From positions 1-49,836 of the forward strand of contig NZ_MBLO01000039.1 of assembly GCF_001854805.1 (NCBI RefSeq): a DNA stretch of 49,836 nucleotides, given 5' to 3'. Positions 16,893 to 24,276 of the stretch are shown here, in pieces. A model generated the notes under the pieces. It ran no database searches, was not told where the DNA came from, and saw only the letters and a list, made by a program, of their open reading frames with translations. Origin of the DNA: Pseudofrankia coriaricola (GTDB lineage Bacteria; Actinomycetota; Actinomycetes; Frankiales; Frankiaceae). The position numbers and the translations under genes are program-made. Each line of letters starts with the position of its first letter. The stretch's first letter is position 1.

Positions 16893-17780
16893 ATGACACG
16901 AGCGTTTCGTTACGGCCGCCGTCCGTGCGGTCCACGACGGTCGATTTTCGCCACGATCACGCTGGTGGCGGTGGTGTCGGGAGTGGCGAGCTGCGGTGAC
17001 AGTCCCAGCGGCGCGATTCGGTATCCCATGGGGCGGTCGGACCTCGTGCTCACCTGGGAGGAGGCCAATGGGCTCGCACCGGCCGGTTACAGCGGCGCCG
17101 GGGTGACGTCCACCTCGTTCCTCCAGTTGCCGTTGCTGCTCGTTTACGGGGACGGGACGGTCATTGGCTTCCGGAACGCACCGGCGGCCGGAACGCCGCC
17201 CATGTTGCCCCCTCTCTTCGTCCGCCAGCTGGATGCCGCGGGTATGCGGGAGCTGTTGGTCACGGCCGACCAGGATCGGCTGTTGCGGCGGCGGTCCTAC
17301 CGGTCTGCGACCGCCGAGCAGACACCCGACGCGGGGCTGACCACCCTGACAATCTCGGCGAACGGACAGACGTACGTGCACCGGGCGTACGGCCGCACCA
17401 TCGACTCGTCCGGCGCCCGCCGACAGCTCAACCGCTTCATCGAGCGGCTCACCGACCTCGATGCCCTGGCCAGCCCGGGTCACGTCACTCCGGCTGAGCT
17501 GTACCGGCCCAACTCCTACGCCGTCCGCGCGCAGCCAGTGGACGAGCGGGTGGGTGCCGACGACGGCACGGGGGAGGCCGCTGGGGGCGAATCCACGAAT
17601 GTCGTCGTCTGGCCGACCGGCGCGGGTTCGCTCGCCGACGCCCAGCGGTGCCTTGTGGTTCGCGGCCCGGAGGTGGATCGGGTCCTCGCCGCCGCGACCT
17701 CCCGCACCCGGTTCCGGGATGGCGCGACCGTGTACCAGGCGACCGTCCGAGTCCTGCTGCCGGGCCTGAGCGGCTGCTGA
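16893..17780 (+). CDS. Putative lipoprotein of unknown function
   Basis: From the ATG at 16893 the product is 295 residues with a basic start (RYGRRPCGPRRS), a hydrophobic core (IFATITLVAVVSG) and a lipobox ending VAS-Cys34, so it is probably exported and lipid-anchored. The mature part has no family I recognise; it contains DLVLTWEE, LLLVYGDGTVIGFR, LTTLTISANGQTYVH and a C-terminal RCLVVRGPEV segment, consistent with an extracellular beta-rich domain. The frame is open upstream, but that sequence is Arg/Pro-rich and overlaps the TetR gene. No clear ribosome binding site decides the start. Confidence 0.65.
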   Translation: MTRAFRYGRRPCGPRRSIFATITLVAVVSGVASCGDSPSGAIRYPMGRSDLVLTWEEANGLAPAGYSGAGVTSTSFLQLPLLLVYGDGTVIGFRNAPAAGTPPMLPPLFVRQLDAAGMRELLVTADQDRLLRRRSYRSATAEQTPDAGLTTLTISANGQTYVHRAYGRTIDSSGARRQLNRFIERLTDLDALASPGHVTPAELYRPNSYAVRAQPVDERVGADDGTGEAAGGESTNVVVWPTGAGSLADAQRCLVVRGPEVDRVLAAATSRTRFRDGATVYQATVRVLLPGLSGC

Positions 17781-17983
17781 CCCGAACCGCCAGCACGCTG
17801 CGCGTCGTGGTCCAGCCAGTCAGCCCTCGGGCGCCGGCGCACCGTCGTCGGGCGCGCCGTCACTAGTCGGAATCTTCCTGCCCGGACGATGAATACGGCC
17901 AACATGACCAGGCAGCGAAGATCATAACGACGCTCGAGTGGCAAGGGTCGGCGCTAGCCTGCCCACGTTCCGGTCCTTTTCGA

Positions 17984-18763
17984 TCAGGCCCGTCGCGGGG
18001 TTTGGTGTGGGACGGTGGCCAGCCGGTTCGTCTCGCCGGCGAGGATGTCGGCGAGCGCGGGCACCGCCGTCACGAACGGGGAGTGCGCGGTGTCCAGGGT
18101 GTGGACGGCATCGACCCGCGCGGCCTGGTGCATCCGGCGCTGGCATGCAATCGGGAGCGCGAGATCCCGCGTGGTCTCGACGTAGACCTTGCGGATCTGT
18201 CCCCATCGCTCGTCGGTGAGTGCTACGGGCTCGGCGGCCACGAGGGGCGATTCGGGTACCAGCAGTGCGCCGAGGCGGCCGTAGTCGGTCTCCGGGACGT
18301 CGGTGTAGAACGTCTCGCGGCCGAGCTCGACCGGTACATAACTGACGCGTCTTTCCTCGTCGAACCGCTGGCTGGTGATGACCAGCGAGTCGGCGAAGTC
18401 CTGGTGGCCGCCGATGTCGATCAGCGACTGGCCGTCTGCCGGGACGAACGCGGCCAGGTACACCAGGCAGCCGACCAGGTCGGGCACGATCTCGGCCGCC
18501 TGGGTGATGGTGACGCCGCCCATGCTGTGCCCGACCAGGATGACCGGCCCGCGGGCGGCGTGGATCCGTTCGACGACGGTCTCGACGAAGTCGGCGAGGG
18601 TCGCGGTGGCGGCCACGGCGGGATCGTCGCGGCCGGGGAGGTCGACGGCGTCCACCGCGTATCCACGTCGCCGTAGTTCCGCTGTCAGCGGCTGCCAGCT
18701 GGCGCCTCGGTGAAATGCGCCGTGTACCAGGAGTAAGCGGCCATCCGTGGCCTCTGAGCTCAT
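17984..18763 (-). CDS. Alpha/beta-fold hydrolase, EstC/methylesterase-like
   Basis: The 259-residue protein begins near LLLVHGAFHRGASW, the oxyanion-hole region of the hydroxynitrile lyase/salicylate-methylesterase-like group. It carries the nucleophile elbow VGHSMGGVT (Ser80) and a catalytic His about 227 in LDTAHSPF. The length is normal for the family. It is expected to cleave a small ester, but the substrate is unknown. It lies downstream of the ABC binding-protein gene on the same strand, separated by a strong hairpin (18892-18929). Confidence 0.85.
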   Translation of the reverse strand: MSSEATDGRLLLVHGAFHRGASWQPLTAELRRRGYAVDAVDLPGRDDPAVAATATLADFVETVVERIHAARGPVILVGHSMGGVTITQAAEIVPDLVGCLVYLAAFVPADGQSLIDIGGHQDFADSLVITSQRFDEERRVSYVPVELGRETFYTDVPETDYGRLGALLVPESPLVAAEPVALTDERWGQIRKVYVETTRDLALPIACQRRMHQAARVDAVHTLDTAHSPFVTAVPALADILAGETNRLATVPHQTPRRA

Positions 18764-18891
18764 CGTCGGCCTTTCGTCGTTCTCGCTGGTTCTTGCCGCT
18801 GCTGTTCGGCGTTGAGCGGTGTTCGGATGACGCCCGGCGGTCGATCAACGCCCCGTGCCCTGCCCGGCGCCGGTCACGGTCGGACGTCTTC

Positions 18892-18929
18892 TTCGTGGCG
18901 CCGCTGCCCGCGGGCGGCGGCGCCACGAA
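18892..18929 (-). terminator. 38-nt near-perfect palindrome after the binding-protein gene
   Basis: The arms ttcgtggcgccg (18892-18903) and cggcgccacgaa (18918-18929) pair perfectly, and pairing continues to the centre with one G-T step, giving a GC-rich stem of about 19 bp with almost no loop. It begins 30 nt past the stop of the binding-protein gene (18959, minus strand). No T-run follows. A transcription terminator or mRNA-stabilising hairpin is the likeliest role. Confidence 0.65.
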
Positions 18930-18958
18930 CATTCGATATGACCCAGCGCCGGTGGGGC

Positions 18959-20320
18959 CTACGGCGCCTTTGCGATGACGCCGCAGGTCTCGGGAGGCGC
19001 GGTCCAGGTCTTGTCCACCAGGTGGGCGAGGGTTCCGCAGGGCGAGGACGCGATGTGGTTGAGCGGCCAGCGCGTTTCGGGCAGCGCTCCTGGGACGTAG
19101 TTGGTGTAGTTGTCGTTGAGTACTTTCAGGAAGCTGTCGACGGTGAGGTTACGCCCGACCTTCCGCAGCGCGCTGATGACCAGGTCCGCTGACCAGTAGC
19201 CGGCCATGACGGGCGTGCTGAGCGCGACCCCGGGGGCGTAGGTGGCGAAGTCCTTGACCATCTGCGCGATGGCGGGGACGTCGGTGGAGATACCGGGCTG
19301 CCACCCCACGATGGCGTAGGTGCCGTCAAGCTCGGCCACGCCGGCGAGGCGGGGGTCGTAGATCGGGGTGATGAGAAGGCCCTTGTAACCGGCCGCCTTG
19401 AGCGCGGAGACCATTTTGACGGAGTCGGCGAACTGGAGGACGGTGAACACGGCGGCCGGCGGCTTTCCCCCGTCCGCCGTCATGATCGCACTGACGATGG
19501 GGGTCGGATCGGTGAGGCCGGACAGGGGTATCGGTGTCTTCTGGTAGACGACCCTGAATCCGGCGGACTCGAAGCCCTGGCCGATGGTGATGTTGCCCTG
19601 GCGGGCGGCCTCGATGTCATTCCCGACCACGGCGATGGTCTTCGCGGCGCCGGCGGGCAGCAGCTTCGCGACGCCGACGGGTGAGCCGGTGTTGACCGTG
19701 CGCTGGGCTTTCGGCGCCGGTGTCTGGCAGCCAGTGATGCCGAAGCCGATGACGTTGCCGCAGAAGGCGGTGTTCGTTCCCCAGCCGAAGAACGGGACGA
19801 CCTGCTTGCAGAACGTGTCCAGGAAGTTCGGCGCCGAGACGGCTACCGGGGCCACGGCGAACACCTGCTCCTGCTCGACGAGGGCACGCGCCTGTTCGCC
19901 GTCCCGAGCCGCGTCGGAGCCGTCGTCGCGGACTCCGACGAAGTCGATCTGGCGGCCCGCGACACCGCCTTCCGCGTTCGCCCGCGCGAAACGCGCCTTC
20001 GCGCCCGCGTCAATGTCGCCGAACGCCGCGCCAGCCGGGCTGGTCAAGGACGCCAGTCCGCCGATCTTGATTGAGGTGTCCGTGACACCACGGCTCGGGT
20101 TCGGCGCCGCCCCCTGGCAGGCGAGCGTCTTCGGATCGAGCGCCACGTTCGTCTGGCTCCAGCCGTGGTCGGGCCCCTCCTTGCTGAAAGCGGGGTCCGC
20201 CGAGACCACCCCGGAGCCACCAGATCCTCCGTCCACCCCACCACCACCGCCGCCACAGCCGGCGATCCCGACCAAGGAGACGATGGATAAGACAAGGGCC
20301 GTTCGAATTCCACGCTGCAT
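18959..20320 (-). CDS. ABC transporter substrate-binding lipoprotein, branched-chain amino acid type
   Basis: The 453-residue protein has a lipoprotein signal (MQRGIRTALVLSIVSLVGIA) with lipobox Cys22, then a Gly-rich linker and a Peripla_BP_6/LivJ-like fold: TDTSIKIGGLASLTSPAGAA, ARFARANAEGGVAGRQIDFV, DGEQARALVEQEQVFAVAPV, and PVMAGYWSADLVISALRK. It should tether a substrate to the outer face of the membrane. No permease or ATPase genes adjoin it, so it is an orphan component here. In actinomycetes such orphans often sit in catabolic clusters and bind aromatic or hydrophobic substrates, which fits the acyl-CoA ligase just upstream on the same strand. Confidence 0.9.
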   Translation of the reverse strand: MQRGIRTALVLSIVSLVGIAGCGGGGGGVDGGSGGSGVVSADPAFSKEGPDHGWSQTNVALDPKTLACQGAAPNPSRGVTDTSIKIGGLASLTSPAGAAFGDIDAGAKARFARANAEGGVAGRQIDFVGVRDDGSDAARDGEQARALVEQEQVFAVAPVAVSAPNFLDTFCKQVVPFFGWGTNTAFCGNVIGFGITGCQTPAPKAQRTVNTGSPVGVAKLLPAGAAKTIAVVGNDIEAARQGNITIGQGFESAGFRVVYQKTPIPLSGLTDPTPIVSAIMTADGGKPPAAVFTVLQFADSVKMVSALKAAGYKGLLITPIYDPRLAGVAELDGTYAIVGWQPGISTDVPAIAQMVKDFATYAPGVALSTPVMAGYWSADLVISALRKVGRNLTVDSFLKVLNDNYTNYVPGALPETRWPLNHIASSPCGTLAHLVDKTWTAPPETCGVIAKAP

Positions 20321-20422
20321 GAGCTTCTCCTTCGAGACTTGATCCGCTCCATCCGGACGCGGCCGGAAAACCCGCGACTGGGCCGGGCGGAGACAGTTGT
20401 TGGTCGATCCGCCCTGGTCTCG

Positions 20423-20445
20423 GCCGTCCTCGTGACCAGGACGGC
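20423..20445 (-). terminator. Hairpin abutting the acyl-CoA ligase stop codon
   Basis: The sequence gccgtcct-cgtgacc-aggacggc gives a perfect 8-bp stem with a 7-nt loop, directly next to the minus-strand stop codon at 20446. No T-run follows. It may terminate the ligase transcript before the binding-protein gene. Confidence 0.5.
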
Positions 20446-21993
20446 TCAGGAGACCTCCTTCAGGTACTCGTCACGCAGCTGGCCCTTGGCCAGCTTGCCG
20501 GTCGCCATCCGGGGCAGCTCGTCGCGGAAGCTGAACACCCGCGGGACCTTGTAGTGGGCGAGGTTGTCGCGCGCGTAGCGGTGCAGCTCGTCCGCGAGTT
20601 CCTCGTTCGCCTCGACGCCGGGCGCCGGCGCGACGACGGCCTGCACGAACTCGCCCATCTCGGCGTCGGGTAGGCCGAAGACGGCTACGTCGGCGACCTT
20701 CGGGTGCATCACGAGGCAGGCCTCGACCTCGGCCGGGTAGATGTTGACGCCACCGGAGATGATCATGAAGCTCTTGCGGTCGGTGAGATAGAGGTAGCCC
20801 TCGTCGTCGAGGCGGCCGATGTCGCCGACCGCCGTCCAGTTCGGGTGGTCGGGATGCCTGCTCGCCGCGGTCTTCTCGGGATCGCCGTGGTAGCTGAACG
20901 GGGCGTCGGGCTGCTCGAAGTAGAGCAGGCCGGGCTGGCCGGCGGGCAGCTCGGCGCCCTCGTCGTCGCAGACGTGGGCGATGCCGTTCAGCATTTGCCC
21001 GACCGAGCCGGGGTGCTTCAACCAGTCCGCCGCGCTGATGTAGGAGATTCCCGCGCCCTCGGTGCTGGCGTAGTACTCGTCGACGATGGGTCCGAGCCAG
21101 TCGATCACCTGGCGCTTGACGTCGGGCGGGCACGGCCCCGCCGAATGGATCAGTCGCCGCAGGCTCGACAGGTCGTGGCGCAGCCGTCGTTCCCCAGGCA
21201 GCTTGAGGACCCGGACCAGCATCGTGGGCACGACCTGCGTGTGGGTCACCCTTTCCCGCTCGATGACCTCGAGCAGACCCTCGGCGTCGAATTTCTCCAT
21301 GAGCACGAGGGTGGCGCCGAGCTCGTGGACACCGGTCGACCACTGGATGCCTGCCGAGTGGTAAAGCGGCGTGGGACACAGGTAGATCGAGGTCTCGTCC
21401 ATCCCGAACAGGTGCCGGGCCAGGATCGACGTGCCGACGTCCTTCGGGTCGTCGACGGTCCGGCCGCTCAGGGGCCGACGCACCCCCTTGGGCCGACCCG
21501 TCGTACCGGACGAGTAGAGCATCAGGCCGCCGCGCGGCTGCTCGTCGAGTGGCGTCGCGGGCTGGGCCGCCACCGCGTCGTCGTAGGGCTCGAAGCCGTC
21601 GGCGGCGCCGTCGACCACGAACCGGTGGACGCAGCCGGGCGCGGCGGCCACCGCGGCGACGGCCGTGGGCGCCAGGGCCCCGGTGGTAACGATCGCCTTG
21701 GCGCCGGCGTCGTTGAGGATGTATGCCGCCTCGGCCGGTGACAGGTGTCGGTTGATCGCCGTCAGGTACAGTCCGGACCGCCTCGCCGCCCAGACCACCT
21801 CCATGAAGCGCAGGTGGTTCTCCGCCAGCAGAGCCACGGCGTCGCCGGGCCGCAGACCGCGTTCCCGTAACAGCCGTGCCAGCCGGGTCGACCCGGCGTC
21901 GAGTTCGGCGTAGGTCATCCGGGCTCCAGAGCCCGCCATGATGACGGCCGGCTTGTCCGGTGAGGTGCGCGCGTGCGCACCGGGATAAACCAT
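20446..21993 (-). CDS. AMP-dependent acyl-CoA synthetase (FadD-like)
   Basis: The 515-residue protein has the adenylate-forming signatures in order: P-loop LMLYSSGTTGRPKG (about 157-170), YYASTEGAG, VGDIGRLDDEGYLYLTDR with the hinge region, SGGVNIYPAEVE, and the catalytic Lys of PRMATGKLAKGQLR near the C-terminus. It activates a carboxylic acid to its CoA thioester through an acyl-adenylate. The substrate cannot be predicted. Its neighbours (binding lipoprotein, LLM oxidoreductase, acyl-CoA dehydrogenase, enoyl-CoA hydratase) support a beta-oxidation-type pathway. Confidence 0.93.
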   Translation of the reverse strand: MVYPGAHARTSPDKPAVIMAGSGARMTYAELDAGSTRLARLLRERGLRPGDAVALLAENHLRFMEVVWAARRSGLYLTAINRHLSPAEAAYILNDAGAKAIVTTGALAPTAVAAVAAAPGCVHRFVVDGAADGFEPYDDAVAAQPATPLDEQPRGGLMLYSSGTTGRPKGVRRPLSGRTVDDPKDVGTSILARHLFGMDETSIYLCPTPLYHSAGIQWSTGVHELGATLVLMEKFDAEGLLEVIERERVTHTQVVPTMLVRVLKLPGERRLRHDLSSLRRLIHSAGPCPPDVKRQVIDWLGPIVDEYYASTEGAGISYISAADWLKHPGSVGQMLNGIAHVCDDEGAELPAGQPGLLYFEQPDAPFSYHGDPEKTAASRHPDHPNWTAVGDIGRLDDEGYLYLTDRKSFMIISGGVNIYPAEVEACLVMHPKVADVAVFGLPDAEMGEFVQAVVAPAPGVEANEELADELHRYARDNLAHYKVPRVFSFRDELPRMATGKLAKGQLRDEYLKEVS

Positions 21994-22192
21994 GTCAGCC
22001 CTCCAGCAGAGGCAAGTGGCGTTCCTTCGCGGTCGCGCCGCGCAGGACGGTGTGCGTTCGGCGGCGAGCCCGCGGCCGGCACCGCGCGAGCGCCGCCGGC
22101 CTCGGTGAGGCGGTCAGCGACACCGAGGCCGACCAGGCTGAGCCCGGTTACGCCCGCGTGGACAGGCCGCCGGCGCCGACGTCCGCGAGTGC

Positions 22193-23227
22193 TCAGCCAA
22201 GGTGCGTGACGCCGTGGTGACTGTGCCCGCCCGAGGCGGCGGACATGAACGCTTCGAGTTCGTCGATGACGTCCGGGGCCGCGGGGGCGTAGACGATCTC
22301 GGTGATGCCTGATTCGCCCGCTTCGTGGATGCGGGTGGCTACCGTCGCGGCGTCGCCGGTCCAACCGGTGCTGAGGATGGCGGGGCCGGCCGCGGCGACG
22401 GCGGGGTGGTCCCGCTCGGTGATGACCGTGATGTGGCCCTCGTGGACGGCGAGGTGGCGCTGCTCCGGCGGGCGTGCGGCCAGCATCGCGTCACGCCAGA
22501 CCGTGCCCCCCGGAACCTGCTCGATCAGATCAGGAGACATGTCCCAGAGCCCGTGGAACGAGAGCGTCGCGAACCACGGGCCCGCGGCGCCGACCAGGCG
22601 TGGGGTGGTGTGGTCCTCGCCCGGGCGGACGATCGTCCCATGGGTCAGCAGTGCCGTCGGTCTCCCGGCGCGCTGATGTGGCTCCGGCACCATGGGGACG
22701 ATGACGCCGGCGACGTCCAGCTCCTGGGCTGTCACGTGGCCTTTGGGCCCGCTGGGGGCCAGCCACAGGGGGGTGGTGATGGGGCGCGGCGGCGCCCAGC
22801 CGGCCGCGTGCATCATCTGGCAGGGCACGTCCTCGATCTCGACGACCTCGCCGGCCAGCAGGCCGCGCAGCTGGCGGACGTACGTTGCCACGTCCGCCCA
22901 CTTCATCGCGGGCTTGCCCATCGCCTTGCGGCCGGTGAAGCCGGTGCCGAAGGCGGCGACCAGCCGGCCGGGCGCAAGGTCCTCGACGGATGCGATCGCC
23001 GACGCGGTCACCAGGGGATGACGCAGGCTCGGGATCGCGACACCTGTGCCGACGCCGATGCGCTGGGTGGCTTCGGCGATGCGCGCGAGCGCGATCCAGA
23101 TGTCGCCGTAGAGCGCCGGCGAGTCATACACCCACACGCGGTGGTATCCCAGTTGTTCCGCCGCCCGCGCGTACTCGACGATTCTCGTGCTCGGAGGTAA
23201 GGCGAGGGAGATTTCCGGTCGAACCAT
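22193..23227 (-). CDS. LLM-class flavin-dependent oxidoreductase
   Basis: I take the ATG at 23227 (MVRPEISLALPPSTRIVEYA); sequence upstream in frame lies in the repeat element and is not family-like. The 344-residue protein is a luciferase-like TIM barrel: ARAAEQLGYHRVWVYDSPAL, IGVGTGVAIPSLRHPLVTAS, SVEDLAPGRLVAAFGTGFTG and a C-terminal GVTHLG. Relatives use F420 or FMN to oxidise or reduce small organic molecules. It follows the SMP-30 gene on the same strand, separated by repeat copy 1. A His-rich run (HSHHG) occurs near the end. Confidence 0.88.
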   Translation of the reverse strand: MVRPEISLALPPSTRIVEYARAAEQLGYHRVWVYDSPALYGDIWIALARIAEATQRIGVGTGVAIPSLRHPLVTASAIASVEDLAPGRLVAAFGTGFTGRKAMGKPAMKWADVATYVRQLRGLLAGEVVEIEDVPCQMMHAAGWAPPRPITTPLWLAPSGPKGHVTAQELDVAGVIVPMVPEPHQRAGRPTALLTHGTIVRPGEDHTTPRLVGAAGPWFATLSFHGLWDMSPDLIEQVPGGTVWRDAMLAARPPEQRHLAVHEGHITVITERDHPAVAAAGPAILSTGWTGDAATVATRIHEAGESGITEIVYAPAAPDVIDELEAFMSAASGGHSHHGVTHLG

Positions 23228-23274
23228 GGCTGTCTCGACGTGCCTTTCTCGTTGGCTGGACCGGCCGGCGTGGA

Positions 23275-23351
23275 CCGCTCGGTGATCCTGAGAACAACGG
23301 CCGCCGGGCATGCGAAGGAAGATCATTTTTGCATGCCCTTTGGCCCGTTAG
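23275..23351. repeat. Hairpin repeat, copy 1 of 3
   Basis: This is the most diverged of three copies of a ~76-bp element (others at 31722-31797 and 37002-37078). On the plus strand it runs from ccgctcggtgatcctg to ggcccgttag. The stem is gggcatgcgaa (23306-23316) against tttgcatgccc (23328-23338) around a conserved loop. The stem differs from the other copies by two paired changes that keep pairing. It supplies the TAA stop (23348-23350) of the leftward SMP-30 gene. Confidence 0.85.
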
Positions 23352-24196
23352 GGCCGGCCCGCTCCTGGCACTTCCACCCGCAGTTGGACGATCGATCCGG
23401 TCGGCTCGGCCCGTCGGTCGCGCTTGAAGGTCACCGTGTTCATGCAGACGAACAGAGTCCGCCGGTCGTCGCCGCCGAGCACGCAGGCGAGCGGAATGTC
23501 CTCGAAGGGAATCTGCTGGTCGACGCCGCCCGGGCCGACGCGCAGGACGCGCCGGCCCCAGGGGTCGGCGACCCACACGTCGCCCCGCTCGTCCAGGCAG
23601 ATCCCGTCGGGGGCCACCAGTGCGTCGCCGCTTTTCGGCGTCAAGGGGACGTGGGTCCGGTCGACGAGCTCGCCGTTTTTGACCGAGAACCGGGACAGCC
23701 GGCGGCCGGCGGACTCGGCCACGACCAGGGTGTCGCCGGTCGCGGTGACGGCCGCCCCGTTGGGGCACAGCATCTGGTCGGCGGCGACCGACACCTCGCC
23801 GTCCGGGGAGACACGGACCAGGACCGTGGGCTGCCCGGTCGGGGTGCCGCCTATCGGGAATCCCATCTGGGTGACGTAGGCCGTCCCGTCCGTGGCGACG
23901 ATCATGTCGTTGATCCCGTGCGGGGCGAGGTGGGAGACGTCCGCGTGCGGGTGGGCGGTGCCGTCCTCGATCCGGTAGACGACGCTGTGTTCCATTCCGG
24001 CGACCAGCATGCGGCCGTCGGGCAGCCAGCCGATGCCGCCAGGGTCCTCGTCGTCGGGGAAACGGTGCACGGCGGTACGGCCGCCGGCGTTGTCGAACCG
24101 ATAGACGGTGTGTGCCCACATGTCGGATAACCACAGCGCGCCGTCGTGCCAGCGAGGGCACTCGACAAACTCGAGGTCACGGGCAAAGAGCTCCAT
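23348..24196 (-). CDS. SMP-30/gluconolactonase-family lactonase
   Basis: The 282-residue protein is a six-bladed beta-propeller of the SMP-30/gluconolactonase/LRE family. Visible landmarks are LEFVECPRWHDGALWLSDMW (with the metal-ligand Glu), DPGGIGWLPDGRMLVAG, HGINDMIVATDGTAYVTQMG (Asn and Asp ligands), CPNGAAVTATGDTLVVAESA and APDGICLDERGDVWVAD. These are the calcium/zinc-ligand and blade-closing motifs. It probably hydrolyses a lactone. The gene's stop codon lies inside hairpin repeat copy 1. A second family member at 36139-37005 also ends in a copy of that repeat. Confidence 0.9.
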   Translation of the reverse strand: MELFARDLEFVECPRWHDGALWLSDMWAHTVYRFDNAGGRTAVHRFPDDEDPGGIGWLPDGRMLVAGMEHSVVYRIEDGTAHPHADVSHLAPHGINDMIVATDGTAYVTQMGFPIGGTPTGQPTVLVRVSPDGEVSVAADQMLCPNGAAVTATGDTLVVAESAGRRLSRFSVKNGELVDRTHVPLTPKSGDALVAPDGICLDERGDVWVADPWGRRVLRVGPGGVDQQIPFEDIPLACVLGGDDRRTLFVCMNTVTFKRDRRAEPTGSIVQLRVEVPGAGRP

Positions 24197-24240
24197 CTGG
24201 GACTCCCATTCAGGCTCCGGGCGCGGTGGGCGCGCGCTAT

Positions 24241-24276
24241 GACAGCGGCACTAGGACAGACAGCGGCACTAGGACA
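24241..24276. repeat. 18-bp tandem duplication over the acyl-CoA dehydrogenase stop codon
   Basis: The unit gacagcggcactaggaca occurs twice in perfect tandem (24241-24258 and 24259-24276). The stop codon of the leftward acyl-CoA dehydrogenase (24269-24271) lies in the second unit, so the duplication copied the end of the gene and its stop into the downstream spacer. It leaves the protein unchanged. Confidence 0.9.
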